Source of the DNA: Chloroflexota bacterium
GTDB taxonomy: Bacteria; Chloroflexota; UBA5177; JANWHV01
Reading direction: 5' to 3'
DNA length: 10,688 nucleotides
Assembly: GCA_025450375.1 (NCBI GenBank)
Contig: JANWHO010000167.1
Coordinates: 1 to 10,688, forward strand
Positions 6,695 to 10,688 of the stretch are shown here, one piece after another. The position numbers and the translations under genes were made by a program. Under the pieces are notes generated by a model. The model made no database searches. It had not been told where the DNA came from and was given only the letters and a program-made list of their open reading frames with translations. Numbering within the stretch: the first letter of the stretch is position 1; each line of letters starts with the position of its first letter.

Positions 6695-7471
6695 CTACCA
6701 GGCGGTATAGCCGCCATCGACCACCAGCGAGTGCCCGGTGACGTAGCTCGAGGCCGCCGAGGCCAGATAGACGACCGAGCCGCGGAGTTCGGGCGGCAGC
6801 CCCATTCGTCCCTGCGGGGTCAGTTCCTCCCAGGTGGCGCGCAGTTCGGGCTGGGCGGCCAGCACCCGATCGGTCATGGCCGTCCGCATGTAGCCGGGGG
6901 ACAGGGCGTTAACCCGGATCCCGTGGGGTGCCCACTCGGCCGCTAGGCTCTTGGCCATCATGATCACCCCGGCCTTGGAGACGTTGTAGGGTGCCTGCTT
7001 CTGCGGCCGGTTGACGATCATCCCGGACATCGAGGCGATCAGGATCATGCTTCCCCCACCGCCGGAGGCGATCATGGCCCGGCCCGCCGCCTGGGCACAG
7101 AAGAACACCCCATTGATATTCACCTCGATCACCTTGCGCCAGGCATCGGCCGGGTAGTCCTCGGCCGGAATGTTATCGACGATCCCCGCCGCCGCGACCA
7201 GGATGTCGATCGAGCCGAACTCGCGCCCGATGTCCGCGAAGGTGCTCGCGACCGCCGGCGGGTCGGTCACGTCCAGGGCCCGCGCCCCGGCCCGTACCCC
7301 ATAACGCGCGGCGGTTTGGGCCGCCGCCTCCGCCGCTTGGTCGCCCAGGCGGTCGACCGCGACCACCGAGGCGCCCGCCTCGGCCAGGGCCTCCATCATT
7401 TCCAGGCCCAGCCCACGGGCCCCACCAGTCACCACCGCGACCTTCCCTTGCAGCGAAAAGTCCGCCAACAT
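6695..7471 (-). CDS. Short-chain dehydrogenase/reductase (SDR), likely sugar/polyol oxidoreductase
   Basis: This is a 258-residue cytosolic classical SDR, the usual length. The Rossmann glycine motif TGGARGLG lies at 15-22. Asp40 at the end of beta-2 favours NAD(H) over NADP(H). LDVTD (66-70) is the adenine-site motif. Position 93-96 reads AAAG where many members have NNAG. The catalytic set is complete: N118 (EVNINGVFF), S149, Y162 and K166 in PYNVSK. The C-terminal VDGGYTAW is typical of the family. The overall style (QAPYNVSKAGVIMMAKSLAAEW, LSPGYMRTAM) resembles polyol and sugar dehydrogenases such as arabinitol, xylulose or gluconate enzymes; the substrate is not certain. GGGAGG lies 6 nt before the ATG. 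It has its own promoter with a palindromic operator and lies just upstream of the LacI-headed operon, so it may act on a product of the imported sugar. Confidence 0.92.
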   Translation of the reverse strand: MLADFSLQGKVAVVTGGARGLGLEMMEALAEAGASVVAVDRLGDQAAEAAAQTAARYGVRAGARALDVTDPPAVASTFADIGREFGSIDILVAAAGIVDNIPAEDYPADAWRKVIEVNINGVFFCAQAAGRAMIASGGGGSMILIASMSGMIVNRPQKQAPYNVSKAGVIMMAKSLAAEWAPHGIRVNALSPGYMRTAMTDRVLAAQPELRATWEELTPQGRMGLPPELRGSVVYLASAASSYVTGHSLVVDGGYTAW

Positions 7472-7523
7472 ACCACGCCTCCCTGATACACATCACCACG
7501 CCGCCTACCGCCAGACGCGAGCA

Positions 7524-7549
7524 GGCCATCGATCCGCGGATCGATGGCC
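7524..7549. promoter_or_regulatory. Perfect 26-bp palindromic operator at the SDR start site
   Basis: The left half is GGCCATCGATCCG and the right half is its exact reverse complement, with a central CG. It begins 4 bp beyond the -10 box of the SDR promoter, so it covers the expected transcription start. This is a classic repressor position. It contains ATCGAT-N6-ATCGAT (7528-7545), also found at the second LacI promoter. Binding by a LacI-family protein is inferred. Confidence 0.7.
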
Positions 7550-7552
7550 GGA

Positions 7553-7581
7553 ATAGTAGGTGCCGGGGCGGAAGCTGTCAA
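7553..7581 (-). promoter_or_regulatory. Promoter of the SDR gene
   Basis: On the minus strand a perfect TTGACA (7581-7576) is followed by a 17-bp spacer and TACTAT (7558-7553). The predicted start falls inside the 26-bp palindrome. The leader to the SDR ATG is about 75 nt. Confidence 0.7.
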
Positions 7582-7637
7582 ACGTGGGGGTGGGGGCGCG
7601 GGGCCTCCGGCCGCGTCCGGGTGGGTAGTCGCGCCCA

Positions 7638-7655
7638 GCGGGCCTGGAGACCCGC
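7638..7655 (-). repeat. 18-bp hairpin element, copy 3
   Basis: The plus strand reads GCGGGCCTGGAGACCCGC, identical to copy 1 (1865-1882); the identity continues 2 bp (20 bp in all). It lies in the divergent spacer, away from any stop codon. Confidence 0.6.
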
Positions 7656-7861
7656 GCTCCTGGAACGGGTACTCAACCGCCCATGCACGGTAAGGCGCCC
7701 AGGTCGATTCCGTACGTGATGCGTTCCAACTTGGGTAGCTCACGGAGAACCGCCGCGGGAGCGCGATAGCGGCTTCACCCCGATTCCGTCCGCGGTGCGG
7801 ACGCATTCGGTGAGGTGAGTAGCGTGGTAGCTGCCCCCGACTTGTCGCCCCCGCGAACCGC

Positions 7862-7890
7862 TTGACAAGACGCCCCGTGTGTACTAGGAT
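7862..7890 (+). promoter_or_regulatory. Promoter of the second LacI-family gene
   Basis: A perfect TTGACA (7862-7867) is followed by a 17-bp spacer and TAGGAT (7885-7890). The start would fall near 7897, about 55 nt before the ATG. CGTGTG (7876-7881) and CACACG (7897-7902) form inverted arms around the -10 box. Confidence 0.7.
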
Positions 7891-7905
7891 ACATGGCACA
7901 CGAGC

Positions 7906-7930
7906 AATCGATTACACAATCGATTACACA
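7906..7930 (+). promoter_or_regulatory. Tandem AATCGATTACAC operator
   Basis: The 12-bp unit AATCGATTACAC occurs twice without a gap (7906-7917 and 7918-7929). It lies just after the predicted transcription start, where a bound repressor would block transcription. Each unit holds the symmetric AATCGATT, and the pair makes ATCGAT-N6-ATCGAT (7907-7924), matching the SDR operator. Autoregulation by the downstream LacI protein is the simplest reading. Confidence 0.6.
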
Positions 7931-7950
7931 GCCTGGTGAACGGACTGAGC

Positions 7951-8955
7951 ATGGCGACGATGCGTGACGTGGCGAACCTGGCCGGCGTCTCTACCGCCAC
8001 GGTCTCCCGCGTGCTCAGCCAGACCAATAACGTTGAGCCGGAGACCACCGCGCGAGTCCGGGCCGCCATCGACCAGCTCGGCTACGAGGTGGACGGGGTG
8101 GCCCAGAGCCTGCGGGTCCGCTCGACCTTTACCTTCGCCCTGATCATCCCCGATCTGACCAACCCCTTCTTCCCCGAACTGGCCACCGTCGTGCAGCATG
8201 ACGCGGCCCGTGCCGGCTATGACGTGGCGATCTTCAGTGTTGATACCCCAGGCGGCGGCTCCAAGGGGCTGTTCGATCATTACCTCCGCGCGATCCGCCG
8301 CAAACGCTACGACGTGGTGATCTTCGCCGAAACCCTCCCCATCGATCCTTCCGCCCACGCCCAACTGGTGGCCACCGGCACCCCGGTGATCTTGATTAGC
8401 GGTATCCCCCATCCCCAGGCGGATCGGGTCTACATCGACGATTACGGGGCCGCCCGCGATCTGACCCAGTACCTGATCGGGAAGGGGCACACGGCAATCG
8501 CCCACATCACCGGCGCTCCCGGCATGTCGTCCACCCTTGAGCGGCGGCGCGGCTACCGGGAAACCTTGATCGAGGCCGGGCTTTCCGCCGGGCCGGAATT
8601 GGAGGTGCCCGGCACGTTCCTGCGCGATGGCGGCTACACGGCGATGCGCCACTTGCTTGACCGCTCACCGCGCCCAACCGCCGTCTTCGCCGCCAATGAT
8701 CTCACCGCGCATGGCGCCTTACTCGCCTGCCTGGACGCGAAGGTGAAGGTTCCCGACCAGATCGCGATCGCCGGCTTCGACGACATCGCGGTGGCCGCCG
8801 ATCTCCGTCCCGCCCTGACCACCGTCTATCACGGGCAACGTGAGATCGGGGCCGAGGTGGTCCGACTGGCCCTGACCCGCGCCCGCCAGAAGGTTCCCGA
8901 GGAACGACAGACCATTATCGTGCCGCATCGCTTGATCGTACGGCAATCCGCCTGA
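7951..8955 (+). CDS. LacI-family transcriptional regulator
   Basis: This is a 334-residue DNA-binding sugar-responsive regulator. The helix-turn-helix is standard (MRDVANLAGVSTATVSRVLS, residues 4-23), followed by VEPETTARVRAAI and LGY at 43-45. The hinge is complete, with SLR at 53-55 placing the leucine that inserts into the operator centre. The effector domain starts FALIIPDLTNPFFPEL (62-77) and keeps VFAANDLTAHGAL and AGFDDIAVAADLRPALTTV. I chose ATG 7951 because MATMRDVA is the normal family N-terminus; an in-frame GTG at 7936 adds five residues, and neither has a strong ribosome-binding site. It is transcribed divergently from the SDR and precedes a second sugar-binding protein gene. 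It probably represses that transporter, itself and perhaps the SDR. Confidence 0.95.
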   Translation: MATMRDVANLAGVSTATVSRVLSQTNNVEPETTARVRAAIDQLGYEVDGVAQSLRVRSTFTFALIIPDLTNPFFPELATVVQHDAARAGYDVAIFSVDTPGGGSKGLFDHYLRAIRRKRYDVVIFAETLPIDPSAHAQLVATGTPVILISGIPHPQADRVYIDDYGAARDLTQYLIGKGHTAIAHITGAPGMSSTLERRRGYRETLIEAGLSAGPELEVPGTFLRDGGYTAMRHLLDRSPRPTAVFAANDLTAHGALLACLDAKVKVPDQIAIAGFDDIAVAADLRPALTTVYHGQREIGAEVVRLALTRARQKVPEERQTIIVPHRLIVRQSA

Positions 8956-9037
8956 CGACCTATCCGCGTGAAACTGGTGCATGAAGGAGGTGAGGAAATC
9001 GCGAACCGCCTGCCAAGGCAAGGGCCATTGGCCGAAG

Positions 9038-9074
9038 CGCGAGACCAAGCACGCGGGAACGCGAGACCAAGAAC
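9038..9074 (+). repeat. Paired 15-bp direct repeat upstream of the second binding-protein gene
   Basis: CGCGAGACCAAG(C/A)AC occurs at 9038-9052 and 9060-9074, one mismatch apart, with a 22-bp period, about two helix turns. It lies in the 218-bp spacer (8956-9173) after the LacI gene. It could be a tandem regulator site or a chance duplication. I see no strong promoter in this spacer, only weak -35/-10 candidates near 9091-9119. Confidence 0.4.
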
Positions 9075-9173
9075 AGACGTTCACGCCCCGTTCAGCACGG
9101 GAGGGATACGCTTTTTAGACCCTGAGGAGATACCTACCAGGGATGGACTTTTAGGCTATAAGGAGTCGAGCGG

Positions 9174-10628
9174 ATGTCCATACGGAACGATGCAACACAC
9201 GACCAGAGGGCTGTCGATCCCACGATTCGGGCCGAGGTCGGCCCTTCGCGGAGAGACTTTCTCGGGATCTCCGCCAAAGTGGCCGCCGGGACCGCGCTGG
9301 CCGGGGCCGGGCTCGGCGCCTTGCCCACCCTGACCGCGAACGCCGCCGGGCGAGCGCCCCAGGTGATGCGGAAGGGCAGCCAGGTCACCCTCACCTACTA
9401 CTTCGGCGCCAATCCCGCCGAGGCCAAGTTGCGGCAAGGGCTGTTTGACCAGTTCCAGGCCGCCAATCCGGATATCAAGATTGCCACCCAGCTTGACGGC
9501 AGTCAACCTGGGCAGCACCTGGTGAAGTTCAATACCGAGGTCGCCGGCGGCAATCCGCCTGACCTGACCATGTCCTGGGAACTGGACTACGGCGCCTACG
9601 CCAAGAAGGGCGTCCTGATGGACCTCGGCCAGTTCATTAAGAACGACAGCGAGTTCCAGAGCACGGTCATGCCCCAACAGTATAAAGCCGTGCTCGATAT
9701 GTTCTCCTATGGCGGGAAGCTCTGGGTGCTGCCGGAGCAGATCACCGACACCGTGCTGTTCTATAACAAGGACCATGTGAAGGCGGCCGGCCTGACCATG
9801 CCGACCACCTGGGACGACCCGACCTGGACCTGGGACCGGTTCCTCGAGTACGCTACCAAGTTGACTCAGAAGCGGGGCAGCCGCGTCACCCGCTACGGCT
9901 ACGCGGAGATGTGGTGGTACGCGCTGACCGCCTGCAACGTGATCGCGGCCTCCAATGGGGGGAATTGGTTCAACAAGCCGGTGAATCCACCGGCCGGCTC
10001 CAGCAACCTCTCCGATCCGAAGATCACCAAGGCGATCCAGTGGTACGCGGATCTGACGAACGTCCACCACGTGGCGCCCGCTAACCGCAGCCTGACCACC
10101 ACCCCCGGCTTCCAGATGTTCATGAACGGCACGGCGTCCATGGGGATCGTCGGCCACTGGTTCTATGGGGCCTTCGCCGGCACCAAGGGGCTCAACTTCG
10201 ATATCGCGCCGGTGCCGATTGGACCCAACGGCTCGAACTACTCGCGGACCAACATCGGCGGCACTGGGATCAGCATCCTGGCCAAGACCAAATATCCCGA
10301 GCAGTGCTGGCGTTTCGCCAAGTTCTGGGCCGGCATCCAGGGCCAGACGGCGATCGCCAAGTCCGGCCTCTGGGTACCGGCGCTGAAGAATATCGGCTCT
10401 TCACCGGCCTACACCAAGTCCAATTCGGCCATGGCGCATGCCACGATCTTCACCGACGTGCTGGCCAAAGGCTACGTCCATTCACTGCCGATCAGCACCG
10501 CGTGGCCGATCTTCAGTGTGCCGTGGTCAAGCGCCATTCAGGACCAGATCTGGCAGGGCGGGAAGGCGGCAACCAGCGTGTTGCCGGGTGTGGACAAGAC
10601 GATCAACGCGGACATCGCCAAATACTGA
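9174..10628 (+). CDS. Sugar ABC transporter substrate-binding protein, Tat-exported
   Basis: This is a 484-residue extracytoplasmic solute-binding protein of the family-1 sugar-binding type. SRRDFL (25-30), a hydrophobic stretch and ANAA (55-58) make a twin-arginine signal without a lipobox cysteine. Binding-protein motifs include FDQFQAANPDIKI, EVAGGNPPDLTMSW, TDTVLFYNKDHVKAAGL, WDDPTWTWDRFLEYA and a GGTGISILAKTKYPEQCWRFAKF segment. AAGGAG lies 8 nt before the ATG at 9174. It follows the second LacI gene by 218 bp and ends 60 bp before the right edge, where permease genes are expected. It is clearly different in sequence from the binding protein at 4131-5495, so the two loci probably take up different sugars. 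The ligand is unknown. Confidence 0.93.
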   Translation: MSIRNDATHDQRAVDPTIRAEVGPSRRDFLGISAKVAAGTALAGAGLGALPTLTANAAGRAPQVMRKGSQVTLTYYFGANPAEAKLRQGLFDQFQAANPDIKIATQLDGSQPGQHLVKFNTEVAGGNPPDLTMSWELDYGAYAKKGVLMDLGQFIKNDSEFQSTVMPQQYKAVLDMFSYGGKLWVLPEQITDTVLFYNKDHVKAAGLTMPTTWDDPTWTWDRFLEYATKLTQKRGSRVTRYGYAEMWWYALTACNVIAASNGGNWFNKPVNPPAGSSNLSDPKITKAIQWYADLTNVHHVAPANRSLTTTPGFQMFMNGTASMGIVGHWFYGAFAGTKGLNFDIAPVPIGPNGSNYSRTNIGGTGISILAKTKYPEQCWRFAKFWAGIQGQTAIAKSGLWVPALKNIGSSPAYTKSNSAMAHATIFTDVLAKGYVHSLPISTAWPIFSVPWSSAIQDQIWQGGKAATSVLPGVDKTINADIAKY

Positions 10629-10646
10629 GTTCCGATACGATGCCTT

Positions 10647-10671
10647 GTAGGGGCACCCCTTGTGGGTGCCC
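10647..10671 (+). repeat. Stem-loop element after the second binding-protein gene
   Basis: GTAGGGGC (10647-10654) leads into an 8-bp perfect stem, GGGCACCC and GGGTGCCC (10651-10658 and 10664-10671), with a 5-nt loop. It starts about 20 nt after the TGA. No T-run follows, so it more likely protects or attenuates the transcript than ends it. The same GTAGGGGC precedes hairpin copy 1 at 1883-1890 on the minus strand. Confidence 0.5.
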
Positions 10672-10688
10672 TGGTTCAGGCCGCTAAG

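Larger units (their letters stand above)
7472..7950. other. Divergent control region between the two loci
   Basis: This 479-bp stretch has no convincing gene. Its left end holds the SDR promoter and a 26-bp palindrome; its right end holds the promoter and repeat operator of the second LacI gene. The middle (about 7582-7861) contains a G-run cluster (7586-7625), the 18-bp hairpin element (7638-7655) and a small stem-loop GTCCGC-GGT-GCGGAC (7788-7802). An open minus-strand frame crosses both promoters and is taken as non-coding. Confidence 0.7.

Noticed and set aside
6695..6715. GGCGG-CTATA-CCGCC stem at the end of the SDR gene as a terminator
   Set aside because: The stem is only 5 bp, lies inside the last codons, and the following T-run is short and displaced.
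7720..7800. Bases faintly resembling a T-box leader (AACTTGGGTAGC, CCGCCGCGGGAG)
   Set aside because: No clean T-box bulge (TGGNACCGCG), specifier hairpin or terminator can be formed, and no amino-acid gene follows.
7429..7899. Minus-strand 156-codon frame across the divergent spacer
   Set aside because: It covers both promoters, the 26-bp operator and the start of the SDR gene in another frame; its product looks like random GC-rich translation.
8981..9118. 45-codon plus-strand frame between the second LacI and binding-protein genes
   Set aside because: There is no ribosome-binding site before the ATG, its third-position GC is lower than its neighbours, and it is built partly from the 22-bp direct repeat.

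Overview
This is a GC-rich bacterial window holding two divergent carbohydrate-uptake loci. The style suggests a Chloroflexota-type organism (Thermomicrobia or a relative). The reasons are solute-binding proteins with twin-arginine signals and no lipobox cysteine, LacI regulators beside them, a cytosolic GH116-type glycosidase, and short GC hairpins scattered between genes. That assignment is inference from gene style; no rRNA or marker gene is present.

The left locus is read leftwards on the minus strand. In transcription order it holds an SDR oxidoreductase (7471-6695), a LacI-family regulator with its own promoter (6614-5595), a Tat-exported sugar-binding protein (5495-4131), two MalF/MalG-type permeases (3847-2906 and 2794-1919), and a GH116-family glycoside hydrolase that starts at 1683 and runs off the left edge with 561 codons visible. 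Together these would capture a glycoside outside the cell, import it, cleave it inside with the hydrolase and possibly oxidise a sugar or polyol with the SDR. No transporter ATPase is in the window. A 27-codon reading frame with a good ribosome-binding site lies between the two permeases and overlaps the second by ATGA.

The right locus is read rightwards. It holds a second LacI-family regulator (7951-8955) and a second Tat-type sugar-binding protein (9174-10628). Its permeases presumably follow beyond the right edge.

The divergent control region (7472-7950) is the most interesting non-coding part. Each flank has a recognisable sigma70-like promoter (TTGACA, 17-bp spacer, -10 box), and each start region carries the same arrangement, ATCGAT-N6-ATCGAT. 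On the SDR side this lies within a perfect 26-bp palindrome. This suggests that one regulator, plausibly the neighbouring LacI protein, controls both directions. Spacers inside the loci carry three copies of an 18-bp hairpin element, a 132-bp imperfect inverted repeat, and a 283-bp palindrome-dense spacer between the binding protein and the first permease. I see no tRNA, rRNA, CRISPR array, transposase or phage gene. The catabolic genes are of known families. The less ordinary content lies in the regulatory layout, the small reading frame, the shortened hinge of one LacI protein and the variant active-site motif of the hydrolase.
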